Below are positions 1 through 13,500 of a DNA stretch of 64,000 nt, in pieces (the first letter of the stretch is position 1; each line of letters starts with the position of its first letter). Location of the stretch: assembly GCA_964017195.1 (NCBI GenBank), contig OZ024890.1, forward strand, positions 19,601,701-19,665,700. The letters are read 5' to 3'. The position numbers were made by a program, and so were the translations under genes. Origin of the DNA: Siderastrea radians (lineage: Eukaryota; Cnidaria; Anthozoa; Scleractinia; Rhizangiidae). The notes beneath the pieces were generated by a model. It did not search any database. It worked only from the letters and a program-made list of their open reading frames with translations, and was not told the DNA's origin.

Positions 1-81
1 TTTACGCTTTTTACGCGACAACGTTTCTTCAATTAGGTGTATACCAAATCAGTGGATAATGTTTTTTGCAAGCTCTGATTG

Positions 82-497
82 GCAGCTAGGCTCAGTCTCC
101 AGCCGTGAGTGTCTTGATGCGCCCGCAATTCTCGCCACCTTCATGGCTGGGTGCACGGGTTTGGTTGCATGTCCTTGACGTCATTACAACTTTAATAATT
201 ATGCAGACAATCCACACGTCATTTGCTTAAATTTTATCTGTTTTTTTTTATCGTCTTGAAAAAAAGCGAAATGCGAAAAGTATGCCTGAAACGTCCTCCT
301 AAAAGTGTGAAATTTCAAGAGAAAGACGAAATCCCGCTATTTTATGCCGCGCATTCTGCCCCCCAAATTTTAGGGGGCTTGTCTCTGATTGGTCAGTCTA
401 AACAATAACCAAACCCGTGCATCCAGCCGTGAAGGTGGCGAAAATCGCGGGCGCATCGAGACACTCACGGCTGGAGACTGAGCCTAATTGGCAGCCT
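82..497. mobile_element. Foldback MITE with about 85-bp arms
   Basis: Arms 82-166 and 407-497 are inverted copies (GGCTCAGTCTCCAGCCGTGA against TCACGGCTGGAGACTGAGCC) with few mismatches. The centre has no recognisable gene. Confidence 0.85.
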
Positions 498-611
498 ACT
501 CAGATTTGGCATAGTACCTGCTTTTCATTTCCCGACATAGTTCTGGAAAAGAAATTATTTGGTCCGGCTTTCCACTGGTGTTGTAGGTATTTACTAAAAT
601 GACTACCTCAT

Positions 612-1104
612 TATAGGAAATTTACACTTGTGTTAATTAAGGTATTTGTAATTAACGCGACTTAAATTAACGCGAATTGAAGGGAAAAGTACTCCCCAAT
701 GAAGGAAATTAATGCAAAAGAGGGGGTAAAATTTCAAAATGAGGAAAATTAATGCGATTAGCACAAAGAAACACCTTGTGGTCACAACTGGAACAAATTT
801 ATTTCTAACTGAATATAAAAATCACTAACAAAACAGGTCTACAGGTGCGTGAGGCAATTTCTTTACAGACAATGCGCGTTAAATTTTGCCTAAATGTACG
901 TAAGCTATTGTTTTGTGGGTGTCAAGAATGTCTGGACTGTATCCAAAATATGGGATTAAAACGATGGAAATTTAAGGTCGCGTAAATAAACGCTCCACTT
1001 AATTAACAACGCAGAAATAAACGCTCACAGAAATTAACGCGACTTAAATTAACATGAATTTTTACAATTTGCATTAATTTCATGGAGTGTTAATTTCCTA
1101 TAAT
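612..1104. mobile_element. Candidate Tc1/mariner-type MITE
   Basis: The stretch begins TATAGGAAAT and ends ATTTCCTATAA, with AACGCGACTTAAATTAACG repeated near both ends. It is AT-rich and non-coding. No TPX2 exon was found in 1-1258. Confidence 0.55.
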
Positions 1105-1258
1105 AAGGTATTCTCCCCAGTGCTGGCAAACGATCACTTTCATTGGTAGATATTTCCCAGTCAGTTGTCGTTTTGCAGCTCAGCAAATTTATAATAATTA
1201 AGTTCTATTCCTTATTTTCTCTGTATTAGTCTGCATCTATTTAACACAAACTACAAAC

Positions 1259-4200
1259 CTCAGTGGCAGCTGGTTCTTTGGTTTTATGGACTTCAGCTCG
1301 TTGGTCAGAGTGAAAATTAAATGGTTCTATCTCTGTAAGAGGCTTTTTTGGTACCATGTACACTCCAAGTGTTCCATTGCATTCAAAAATCTTGCGATTA
1401 AGTTCGTTTGCCTTGAACTTGTGACTGAGAGAAAAAAGATAAATTAATGTTCGTTTGCTGATGTTTGCTCAGTGGCTTTTGCCCTTTTGTGTTTCTTCAG
1501 TAAATTGCAAAATATTATGCAACACCATGAAATGTTTTCCTGTTAATTCCCCCACATTCCCTTTCCTATCTTTCCCCAACTCTAACTCCCATCAATTTCT
1601 GTTCTGGTCGATCCATGCTGGCGACAAACTGTTTTTTGCACCAGAAGAAGGAAATGCAGGGGGGGGGGGGACTCATTAAAAACCTAACCTAACCTGATAA
1701 TATGATCAACAGACTGTAGCTCTTATAATAATTATAATAAGCTCAATTATGCACGCATTTATTTTTGATTGGTTCTCACTTATGATCTATTAGAGGACAG
1801 ATGCATAGATTATGTCATCATTAAAAGCTTTTGTTTCTTTATTCTATAAAACAAATAGGTTCCATGTTGCTGTGCATCTGTTCAGTAATAGATCACAGAT
1901 GACATCAAAATGTGGTACGAACATCAGTGACACATTCGGCTATCGCCTGGTGTGCCAGTTTTTTGTTCTTACCACATTTTGACCTCATCTGTCATCTATT
2001 ACTGAACAGATGCATGGCAACATGGAATCTATTTGTTAATTAGATACCTAAAAACACCCTTACCCCTTCATTTCAGCTTCCTGGATCTTCTCCTGTTCCT
2101 CCCGACTCACACAGTCTGACGGCAGAGGACGTTTTCTGTCTCTTGACTTTAGGTTTGGTGTCTTGGGACATGTTAGCTTTTGTGAAGCCTTATCAGCACC
2201 AGCAGCCAGCAGTGGGCCTTGATTCTGCTCTTGTGTGGGCTTTACACGGAAACGCTCAGGTGTTTTCTTCTGCCATTGGTAAACCCTTTGAGCCATGGAT
2301 TGATATTCACCAGCGGGGTTGTTGTCAGCATCTGGTTCTTTTCGTTTTCTTGAGTCAGTCATCTTGAATGGGACGGGTACTGTGGGCTTTCTGTTTTTGA
2401 ATGTCTGCAATGATCATACAGGATTGTCTGAGCCATCTTGACTTGTGCACAATGGTGCACAATGTTCAGTGTTGACTGGTGCACAATGTTCACCATAATA
2501 TGTATAGCTTACAGCGTGTACTTTTAGTATCCAATCACTAACCATTCCTTCAGTTTTTCACGCCAGTACCATGGATTACGAGAACAAAGGGGAGGTGAAG
2601 CAAGTAAAGAAAGTGACCAAGAGAGTAGAAGTCATGCTAAAAAGTGAATTATGGGGGAGGGGAATGGGAGAAAAAAATGCCTGCCTTCAACCTTCTTAGT
2701 TTGTTTCTGGAAAGCAGATGCTTGTGGATGAACAGGGTTGCTTATTGGAGCAAAAGGCTGCTCATTGCTTGATGAATGTCAACAAGTGCATTGTTTTTTA
2801 ACAGTCAGTGGGAAAGAATTCTAAAATCAAGAATATATCACTGTTCGTTTATGCTTATTAGTGACAGTAGATAAAACAAACTGTTTCAAAGACTAGACGA
2901 CCCAGAATAATTATACCAGTACTAATTGCCACAACATTGTTTTGATTTAGTTTTTGAGTTTTGACACATCTTTGGCATCTTTCCAGGTGATGGATTTTAT
3001 TTCAGGTGACAGTTTTATTTGATTAGTCACATGGCCAGTCAATTATTGTGGAAGGTGCAGTTTTAAGCACAAACATGGAACTTGACAACTTCGCTTCCCA
3101 CAGATCTTCCGTTTTGTTTGACAAGTTGTAATAAAAGCCATCAGTTTTTCAAAACCAAAAACAGTGGTCAAGGAAGTGTGTAGCACAAAGACTATTAATT
3201 AAAAAGGCTTTTCTATTTGGTTAACACTTACTGGTGAAGGTGGATGTTGCCTCAAGGACCCAAAAAAGTTCTTTTCTTTGTCTTCTGTATGTGCACCATG
3301 TATACTGGGACCAAGCCTGTCATCTGTTGCAAAGTGGAATTCTTGAGGATGTGTCAGATTGTCCACGGCAGATCTACAAGGCATGTAGGATTGACCCGCA
3401 AGGGCTTTCTTCATGGAAACTTTATTCTGTTTTAGTTTTTCCAGGGTTTCTTTTTGTTTCTGTGCGATGATCTCCAACTCACTTGCTTCACTGTTTTTCT
3501 GCACCTGACTTGCAGCTATCTTGGCCTGAGGAGCTCTCCTAAAAGGTGAACACAAATGATCATCTATGGACAGAAATTAGATTTAGAGAATTTCACAAAC
3601 AAGCAAAATATTTGGCAACTGGCTTTGGAACCAATATTGACAAAGGAAATCTGCATAACACAATGTTACTTTAAATTTTCTACTTAACAGTTCCCCTCCA
3701 CATAATTTGTTTACAACAGCCCGGCATACACCTTGATTCTGTCATCATTTTCAAAGTTGAAAAATCACCATAGTTTTGCCAGTTATAACAGCTGGCTGCC
3801 AGCTACTACATGTAACATAATGACAGCCATGTACTGGCTTATAACAGCCTTATCAAGCAGAATGGGAAAAATCAAAATAAAGAAAATTTTATAAGAAAAA
3901 AATAAAACCATTGGCTGCGACATTATTGACCTGGAGGAAGAAGAACATTCAAGTCCTGATGTCCAGCATTTGGAAGTTGAGCCTGTTTTCCTTTTTGCAT
4001 GTTCTGGCATCAGCTTGTCATGCCGCAATCATCAAAGATGGCAACTGCAGGGTTCGACATCTGTTGAGTTGAGTTGCTAGTCACCGGGCTAGTGAACTTT
4101 AAAAATCTACTAGCCTGCAGCTTATTTTAGTCGCCCAGGCTCCTTACTAGTGTTCTGCTTTACCCATATTAGTAATTACCTTGTCCCTGGCAGTACTGAG

Positions 4201-5677
4201 CTATTAAGTCTCTTTTATTATTAATGACAAAAATTTAAACAACTTAACATTCTGTCATACAACCAACAAGTCCCAACTGATTGATTCCCTGTACATCCTA
4301 ATTGAGCCGGAAAGCTAGTCGTATCCCTTACATGTTTAATTCTGCCTTTTATGACAAAACAAGAGCGCTCTTATTCGCTGGTTCTGTTACTACCCTGAGG
4401 ACAATTAAAAAGTGAAACCAGAGGTATTGTCCGTATATTAAGCCACGGCATGACCAAGTCAGAGATGCAAACCTCAGATGAACGGGTAAGTCATCACGGT
4501 TTTGCTAAGAAAACACAGCACAAATGTGCCAATTTCAAGTCTTAGCTGTTGCTAATTCTGTCCATATGCTTTATGCGACTTTACGATCAAACTTTTTAAT
4601 ATGGTTTTTTGTCACCACATAATCGACTTTCACCACACACAGTGCGTTTACCTCAAAACTTTTGGTGTTGTAGGAACAGTAAGCGTCAATTTAGGTTTGA
4701 TCTTGGGGACCTTCTTTGCAGTCGGATGGCCATCAGAGTTACTGGACATCGTAGAGCATGTTGATGCATTGGAGCAAGTAGACAAATTCCTCAGGCGAGC
4801 TGATTTTCTTTCAGGTTCCTTCTTCTCTTGTTTCCTAACAAGAAGAGGTACTGTTAATAACTTGGAGGTTAAACTACAGAAGAAGCAACAACACAATGCA
4901 GGGTCACTTTTGAAGGTAGGGCTCAAGTGTATTTAATGGCTCGTTTGACTCGGAACCAGAAAAGTTGTGTGCGCGGTGAGTCAACTTGGGACCTCGTCTT
5001 TTGCAGCTCGGTGGACGTCAGTTATCAATCGATCGAGTCGGCACGTTTCGTGCCTGATTGAAATTGTCCGTCTGTGTGTGCTGTAGTTTCAATTGCCAAA
5101 CAGGGAACAAAGCCTGCATGCAACACAAGACCTGAAATCGATGATCAACAGAAACAATAAGCTTCATTCATCTTACCTTTTAACTTGGCTCTTTGAAGTG
5201 TTTTCTTTGTCCTTGGTTTCGTTAACGCTTGGCGCAGTTTTCGCCACCCAGTCCGACCAAGACGTTACGACATTTTTTGAAACTTTTCGTACAGGAGGAG
5301 GCTGACTAATTTCTTCTATTACTGCTGGTTTCTCTGGTTCTACCTCATTTCGCGAGGCAGGTTCTTCTTCTTCTTCTGGAATTTCCGACGACACATGCCC
5401 CACGTTGATCGTGCTGTGTTCATCATTCACTTGATTTGCTCCTTGATCTGCTTCGCCTTCAATTGGTACACCACCTTCGTCACCTAGTTTTTGATCTTTT
5501 AAATAAGAGAGATACTTTTAATGAAATTTTTAGGCTAAAGACTAGTAAGCTTCGTTCGAATGTGGAAACCTTACCAAACCATTTATCGACATCAGGGTCG
5601 AATTGCTGAATGCCTTCTGTGAAGTCCACAAACTGCGGCGCATCGTATTCATAATTTGGATCAACAACTAAATCCAT
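1259..5677 (-). CDS. TPX2: TPX2 spindle assembly factor, 5' six coding exons (3' part off the window)
   Basis: TPX2 activates Aurora A and nucleates spindle microtubules. Coding exons in transcription order are 5677-5575, 5495-5177, 4834-4652, 3538-3232, 2404-2064 and 1424-1259. All junctions are GT-AG and every phase matches, giving 473 residues with no stop. The N-terminus has the Aurora-binding pattern (YEYDAP, then FVDF, then DKWF), as in vertebrate TPX2. Later blocks also match: KSARL, LTVPTTPKVL, FHFATDDR followed by LRQHPPSP, AQRVYQWQKKTPERF, a CPKTPNLKSR block, and HKFKANELNRKI followed by PFNFHSDQR. Start is the ATG at 5677, which opens the conserved motif. The last visible exon ends in phase 0 at 1259, and no later exon was found down to base 1, so the C-terminal half lies to the left. 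MITEs occupy the last introns. Identification is by remembered family similarity. Confidence 0.93.
1851..2036. mobile_element. Foldback MITE in a TPX2 intron
   Basis: Arms 1851-1916 and 1971-2036 are inverted copies (TGTTCAGTAATAGATCACAG against its near complement) around a 54-bp loop. I remember this palindrome as widespread in cnidarian genomes. Confidence 0.85.
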
Positions 5678-5917
5678 TTTCCAAAGGTCCGACTTTTGAA
5701 CGTCTTTAGATCCAACAACACAGTAATTCACAAGAAAATAACGTAAAAATCTAGAAATAAACACAAACTTCGCTGAAGCAGCTCCCTCTTTTGATCGTTA
5801 GATTTGAACTGACCGCACTAAACTGACGCTCTTCAAGACGCCTTCTCATTGGCCAGTTGAGCGCTTCCTACCGTAAAAGGTAATCATTGCCATATTAGGA
5901 CGTCATCCACATTCAAT
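5678..5917. promoter_or_regulatory. Candidate bidirectional promoter between TPX2 and the FG-GAP gene
   Basis: Only 240 bp separate the TPX2 ATG from the first ATG of the divergent plus-strand leader exon. The gap contains an inverted CCAAT box (ATTGG at 5848-5852, so CCAAT on the TPX2 strand) and a TTTGAA at 5802-5807. The latter resembles the CHR element used with CCAAT boxes by many mitotic genes. The element calls are seen in the sequence; the promoter role is inferred. Confidence 0.5.
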
Positions 5918-5978
5918 ATGGCGGGGATTTCAGGCAAAACTACATGTATTTTGAAAAGTTCAAGATCTAGAAGGAGGG
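5918..5978 (+). other. Candidate 5' leader exon of the FG-GAP gene, with an upstream ORF
   Basis: An ATG at 5918 opens an ORF reaching a strong donor (GTAAGT at 5979). The next good acceptor is at 7526-7527 (TTTCAG), just before the main ORF. Splicing these puts the 5918 ATG out of frame with the main protein and ends it at a TGA about six codons into the second exon. It would therefore be a 26-codon uORF upstream of the ATG at 7537. The exon is inferred from splice signals only. Bases 5979-7527 would be intron 1; apart from the dispersed repeat at 6700-6930 I see nothing coding in it. Confidence 0.4.
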
Positions 5979-6699
5979 GTAAGTTTTCTAGCCATTCATA
6001 ACCTTAAAAGTTCAAATCGCAATGTTATAATTAGATCCAGCTCTTTTGTCAGAAGAAGGCCTGGCGTTCTCGCCACCGTACAAAATTAAGCTTACATGTA
6101 CAGCTTAGTCTTGGTTAAAATACACTAAAGTATTATAATGTTATCCCGGAAAAAGTGCTTCAAACCAAGTTATTTTGATATTTGGTAAAATCTCTACATA
6201 AGCCCTTACATTAATTATGCATGTACATTTTCTGACTCGGGCTACAACCCTGGACATAAATTCCTTTAAGAAACTTGACGCATTGTAGGCGGCTACCGTC
6301 TCCACTCAATTTTGAAAAAAAAACCGGGGTTTCACGCAGAATATACCAAATTTTGTATTCTTTTCAACATTGCAAAGGGAGAAAGGGAGAGAAGACGGCA
6401 AGGTGTCTCAAGGTATTTGTCAGGGGTTACAGCTGTATTTAGATCTATTTATGACCATTTATGATTTTTGACTGTTCATGAGAAAAAGTAAGAGCTTATA
6501 TGAAAGTAACTGGTATAATGCACATTTTATATGCATGTATGGGACTGTGCGGGAATTTGAGCTGTTTCTTTTTGTCTTAAGTTAAGCAATTAAAAAAATG
6601 TGACCAATTCAAGTTTACGTGGTCAACTTTCCTGTATTCTGGATATCTAGCCTAGGTTTTATTAACCATACTGTTAATAAAAGAATCTGGTTGTGAAGC

Positions 6700-6930
6700 T
6701 CAGCAAAGTCTTTTGTTTTATGTTTTTGTTACCGTTTTTAGCCTTGACCGTGCACAAACAACAATAGGTTTGAATTTTGCATGAGCAACGAACCAATAAA
6801 AATGTCACTGTTAAGTTATTCAGCCATAGTGTGCGAACGTAAAACAAAAGATTGTGCACGGTCGTAGAACTTTCAACATAAATTGAAGCACCTTTGTTTT
6901 GGCCTTTGAAACTTGCAAGGTTTCATAACC
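6700..6930 (-). repeat. Dispersed repeat, copy A
   Basis: This stretch reads as the reverse complement of 38885-39095. Shared features are the TCTTTTGTTTTRYGTT segment, the GCACGGTC motif, and an end matching TTTCAAAGGCCAAAAC. Two inverted copies 32 kb apart suggest an interspersed non-autonomous element. Confidence 0.6.
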
Positions 6931-7536
6931 AGTCCGTCGAGTAACTATGGTTTAACATTTTTGCAAAAGTAGAAGTGCCCAGTTACCTGGCAACAAGTAA
7001 CTATTTGAAACCCATTCAATCAAAAATATCAAAATTTCCCCACTGATTCTTACATGTATGTATGTCACCAAATTTTGTGCACCAGTTGATATAAATCCTC
7101 TGATCCTTTCGTAGGCCAAAGATAATCAAGGTGTAGAAAAGACATTGTGTTGTTCCAGAAAATACCCATACCTCCCTCACAGATGGGTTTTTTTTTTCGC
7201 TTGAACCCCCTCCCCCACCCCTCTGGATATTTTAAGGGCCATCCATAGGGTGGGCATGAATATTTCCCAGAACCAACACATTTCTGTTTTAGGAGGAAAA
7301 CAATGCACATGAGGTGTAAACTAGTGTGAATCTTTTTTATTGCTCATGTCCTTGACACCAGGGCCAGAGGGCATGTGCTCATAAGAGAGGTCTCTTGAAT
7401 GCAGTATCTAAATAGTGTGGCAGCATTGTGTGTATTCCAAAACACTGTGCCAAGGTTTTTTTTTTTAACTTTAATTTTGGACCTTTTTTCAAGGCCTCTC
7501 ATGTTTGCTTTGTTTAACTAATTTCAGGTGACAATT

Positions 7537-10500
7537 ATGAGTGGTGACCCCTTAAAACTCCTGCCTTTTGATGTTAGTAGAGTACGAGCTCAAGATGTTG
7601 TTGTGGTAGCAGCAGTTTTTGTTGCAGTGTTTCTCTTCAGAGCTCCTAATGTTTGGGAGTTGACGCCATCTTGGCAGCTTGACAGTGCTTCTGGTGTCAG
7701 TCATAACATAGGGAAAAGCCAGTTGTAAGTTACTAGTATTTGAAGTTTTTTCTGTTTCTTGCAGTGTTGAAGCTACAAGTAGGCTGAAAAAATAATAATT
7801 TGTAGTATAATATAATAATTATTATATAATTATTACTATAAGTATAATAATTATTATTATAATCATTATATATAATAATATATAATAATTTGTCATATTT
7901 CTTTTGTAGCGAATGTGACATTGTGTGACATGTCGTGACTAATACGTTCACCGTACAGACTAAAAGTGTTGCAAAATTAGGTATCAAGTTGCTTGTGCAC
8001 GTATCGCTGATGTTTATTCACAAAGTGTAGGATCCTATTTTGTCAATGATTCACAATTATTTATCATTATTCAGCATGATTATTATTATGATTAAAAAAA
8101 CTCCCTCTAAATTAAAAAAACTCCCTTATAATAACTTCTATAAGCATTATAAACTGTACCTTTTAAATACTCAAGGAGTAATTTGATTTCTCTGCCCTCA
8201 CTATCAATAATCATTTCTATTGTTTTTATATGAAATCGTAAATAAGACTTTATGCACTGTTAATTTTCCTTTTTCCGTTATATGTTACTTGTAGTTTTAT
8301 GTAAATGTCTACGCTAGTTAGTTGTACGTGGCAGTGACCAACTCGAAAGCCTAAGCTCCTTTGTTCACTGCGCACATTTCACCTTTCATGATTTATGTAG
8401 TACTTTGTTGTTTTTATTGTTTTCTTACTTTTGTAGTGTATTGTAATTTCTGTAGCAGCCTTTTGGAATAGTGAAAAAATAAAATAAAAAATTTAAAAAA
8501 AATCTGATTCAAGGCTTAGCTGTGTGCACACCTTTCCGTATGCTTCTCTGTTTGGTAATGTACCTAAATATTTGCACATCAGTTGTAACATATAAATAAC
8601 TAGTAGTAATTCCAATAAAGTAGTAGTTCATAGTTTCAGTTGAAGTTGTTGTTATCTCTGAGAACGAGCTAGCCCAAACCGTGGTTTATCCGAATGTGGA
8701 ATGGCCAAGAGCCACACTTTATTATACAGGTAGAACTACATATGCTTAAAATTTATGGTGAAAAATCTGAAAGTGACAAGTGTGCTTAGAAGAAGAACGG
8801 GGCTGTCCAAAAGGGAAGGGTGTGTTTGTGTATGTGTTGGGTAGGAGGGGGGGACGGGGGAACTTCCAGAACAGACGTGGCTTTCACCAGGGTGGAATCT
8901 TTTAGTAGAAACTGTTGTTGAAATGTAGGCAGATGTTGCTTCATTATATTTTATTAATTATTGCTAGTTTTGTAGTAGACAATTCCTGTAAACTACATTC
9001 TATGTTCTCATGAATATTTATTTTAATTATTTATTTATTTATTTTTAGGCCTCTCCCTCTAATTACAGATCTTGATAGTGATGGAATTAATGGTAAGAAC
9101 TTTTACCTCGTTCCGTCAATGTCCATGGTGGCCATCATCATCACCACCATCATCACCATCATCATTATAATTATTATTATTATTATTATGACCTTTATTT
9201 TCTCTCGACAATTTGAAAAGTCAAGAGAAATTAACAAAGTTAAATGGACAGATGGATGGACAGGTGGCTGCAGGGCAAGTGGGCAGGTGACTGACTGACT
9301 GACTGACTGACTGACTGAATGGATGGATGGATGGATGGATGGATGGATGGACAAACATATGGATGAAAATTTGTAGAGTAATGTGTTAGAACAGATGGGT
9401 AGTAACTGGCAAGAGTTACAGAAATTTACAGATCATGTATTTATGTGCAAATTAAGTGGATAGCTTTCATTCTGATCAAAGATTGCTTCTGAAAAATATG
9501 TTGTAAGATGCAGGTCAGTGGGCATTATGCTTTAATTTTGAAGTTTTTGTTGTCTTTTTAACAGAAGTGATCATTGCAACAGAGGATTCAAGACTCAGAG
9601 TACTGATGCTTCCTCCACGGGAAGATGCTGATCTGCCTTCTACTCTTCCTCATCTTCATGTTAAGGTCAATATTGATTAGCTGTAAAGTTGGATTCTGAT
9701 TTATAACCCTTAGTTTATGCAAGATATCACAATTTATTGACTCTTTTGTTTGCATTTGAGACAGCATTATTATGCAATAATGTTGTCTCAAATGCTTGTT
9801 GTTGAAACCACAGCATTTGGTTGGGTTTGTCATGTACACATCAAACTTCAAAGAACTAATGGGAATGTCAGAGCCTTTGCATAGTAACATAGTTCCAAAA
9901 AATTGGTCCTATTTTCAAGATGGTCACCCACAAGGCTTTCTGATAAGAAAATGACAGTGTATGGGATTTTGTTCAGCCCAGAAAAATTTATTATACTAGC
10001 AGGGTGATCATATGGCAGGGTTCTATCATGATTATTCATTTTCTCAGGAAGAAGCAGTTCTTCAAGCTAACTCCTCCAACTCTGCCTTTCCTGTGGCTCT
10101 TGGAGCAGGATGTGACCACAAAAGTCTTTCTTCTTTTGATGTTTGTCACCAGGTGATGTACTTTTTAAAGTTTATTGCTTGGACTTGAGAAATGAGACCA
10201 ACATTTACTTTAACTGAGAGTGCCTTGCAGTTATTTTAAAATTACAAGACACAATGCCCGTAGCTTAGTAGGGTGTGCTATATACAACCATTTTTCCAAG
10301 AAACCTGCATTTTAAGTTAAGATTTTTACCAATAAATAAAGAGTCGAGTCCAGGTCGTGAAAATTTAAGACATAAACTTGATGTGTGAGATGCAAAATTT
10401 AAATTTTGTACCCTATTTTGGACTGATCTGATTCTGTTGATTGCACTGCTTGCATTGCATGCTTAACCCATTGACTCATACACTAGCGTAAACTGCCATG

Positions 10501-13500
10501 AGGGGCCATGGTCCATTGTGATGTCAAAATTTTGTGTTGTACACATGTCTGAACTAGAATATTGAAATTCTTGCCTGGAAGTGGAGGTAAAGCAATAATT
10601 GCTTTACCTCCACATGCAAATTATGCAAATTGCATAATTATTATGCAATTTGCCTTAACTAGAGAAAGTGACATTTTTGGCTTTGAAATGCAAATTTTTG
10701 GTTAAGACTCAGGAGGTAATGGGTTTCAAAACCTTACAGTATTGGAGATGATTTAAAGACTGGCCCTCATCTTTTTTTTCCACAGATTATAGTAATCGTG
10801 ACAGATGATGGAGTGGTACATTGTTTCACAGACCAGCTGGAGCTCCTGTGGACGACTCAACTATTCAAAGATCATAAACCATCAGATTCAGTATACTTCA
10901 GGTAAGTTACATTTAATACTTTAAATACTGAAATGTTGTCTTTATTTCTTCCTCTTTTCTGGGATGTTTACTTTTAAAACCACCACCAAAGAAACTTTGT
11001 CTGTGTATGCATGCTTTAAGTTGTACATGATGTTCACTTACAAGACGTGTCTGCTTACTCACTAAATTTATTCTTTAATTAAGCTTATTTACATTAAAAG
11101 GAGAAATGTTGAAATAGTCGTATTACACAGAAAAATCTGAGTCCTTCCAATGGGAGTCGAACCCATGACCTTCCAGGTGCCGGTTGGATGCTCTGACCAC
11201 TGAGCTATGGGGGACTCGTGGTGAGCGAGGCCATACAACTAGGTTCATATGTGACACAGGCCTGCCTTCTGCGGGCTCGTAATGTCAAATGCGATAAATG
11301 TAAACATGATAATGGAGTGACGACTAGCTGAAATGCGTTAATATTGATATTATATTTATTTACAGGGAAATTGCGGTACACATTACATCGTACTCTTCTG
11401 ATTTTGGTCTGGTTTTGGTCGGAGGGAAGATGGCTAAAGAAAAGCAGCTTAAAGACCATTTTGGGTAAATATGTCGATTTTTCTTGATGTTTTGGTTACT
11501 TTAGGTATCATGTTTAAAGTTAGAATTAGTTTCCACAAACTAAAACAAGTCACCTTGCCTATATTTGAGACACAACTCCAAGTCAGTAATTTCTAAAATG
11601 TTTTTTTTGTGACATCATCATATTACCATGTGAACCTAATATTGCACTTAGTTTAATCAACAGATATTGTTTCTTTCTTTTATGTACTGTGAGAACTATA
11701 TATTTTATAATTCTTTGTATCGGAAATTTTTTTTGGAAAGTTAAAATAATTGGTCATCACCACATCAAAAAACTCTATCAGTTGACAGGAAATTTTGTGG
11801 CTATGTGCCTATGTAAATAAATGTTTCCAGAATCTGATTTAAAGATGTTTTAGAACTAAAACGTAAAATTGGGAAAATGATGCATAAGGCATAATGCATA
11901 AGGCTAAGGAATTTCTAAGCTGTTCCAAGCTGAAAGTAATAGAGCTCATACACTGTACTTTTACGAAATGTTCATACTTTCCTTTCCAGGCCTGGAAAAG
12001 TCATGGAAATGAGAATTTTTTTTTTTGGCTCATGGAACGTCATGGAAGGTTCAGGTTTTTCCCAAAGTTGTTTTTAGCTGATGATTGAAAAAGTAAAGAA
12101 ATTTAGGATACTTTGTGCCAAGCAGTTGGTACGTTCAGCCAGTTTAGGGCATTTCACGCAATGTTTTCACCAGTCATTTTGTCAGTTTGAGGTCATGGAA
12201 TTGGATTAAAAGTCGTGGAATTTTCTTTCTCAGTTTCTGTGGGAACCCAGAGTAAGTATTCTTTCCCATCAACTTCATAGTATGGACTATGTACCAGGAG
12301 AGTGTCAGCATTGAAGAGTGAAATGTCTTTTTGGATCCTCAGGCATAATCATGAACACAACATGTCTACTGGGCTTTCCGCTGAAGAGATAGCTAAACGA
12401 CCACCACGACGCGCTCGCTCTGCAAAAATGGTATTTAACTTATTAAATTCTTAAGTTCCCGTGCCGGAGACACTCAATACAGTCATAATATTTAGTTATC
12501 TGTAAAACTGGGGCCAAACGAGAACGAAAGTCGACGAGCGTTCAATTTCCCGCTCTCATTTGTCATGAAATTCCCGTCCCCTCTCAGTGAATTTCACGTT
12601 CTCTCAAAAAGTTTGAATTTACTGAAATGCTATTTAGAATCGATGGAAGTTCAAACTGTTGCTCTCCTGAAACTATTGTTGGCTGCGCTTCTCCTAGCAC
12701 CTCGGTTTTTTTCTGCGTACATTTTTTAATTTGGTTGTGCGTGCTGTTGTACTTGCAGTCTTGCTCATACGACTATAAAGAAAGACAGTCTTCTCTCACG
12801 AAGGGCTAATGCTCGAAACGTCAGCTTTTAATTTCTCTCCGAAGGCCAATTAACGTCAGCCATTACTTTCTCTACGGTGGTCAATTTACCTTATCAACTC
12901 AGTTGATAAATCCAATGTTTTGTGTTTCACTTCCCCACGGACGCAGCACCACAGTTTCTTTAGAAACTAACTCCAAGTTTTTCTATGCTTTATTTTGGCT
13001 TTGGGACTGCCAATCCATCTGGTTTTTGGGTGGAGGATATAAGAAAAGTGGAAGTATTTATGATATTTTTTTGTTAACGTGCAGACATCAGAAGAGAAGG
13101 AGCATTTCTCCACGTATGCACTGAACAGTAAAACTGGAGCAACTCACTGGAAACACGAACCAGGCGACTACGAAACCAAGAAAACTTCAAGAGAGGTATT
13201 ACTTTTACCCCACCTTTGGCAAATCAGTTGAGTGCAGACAGCTTAACATGACTGCAGAGCAGTCTCTTTTTTCTTTTAAAACTCGAATCGCGAAAGACGT
13301 GGATATTAGCGAGGGGCAAGGCACAGTGCGCCAAAAGCGTGGTTTGTCACCCATTCTCACCCAACTCTCACTCTCCGTGTTCACTGACATTCGCTTCAGG
13401 CTCTTTTCTTCTTAGGCTGCGTGGTTCATACGCCAGATCTCTGACCACTAAAAATATGGACTGTATTGCAGTCTCAGCTTAACACTAATACTCTCGGAAA

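Noticed and set aside
3783..4028. Possible extra TPX2 exon
   Set aside because: Exons ending at 4652 and starting at 3538 already join in phase with continuous family similarity. This ORF lacks a good donor and matches nothing.
9103..9354. Reverse-strand ORF rich in His-Pro-Ser-Ile and Ser-Val
   Set aside because: It is a translation of the GACT/GGAT/CAT microsatellites in an intron.
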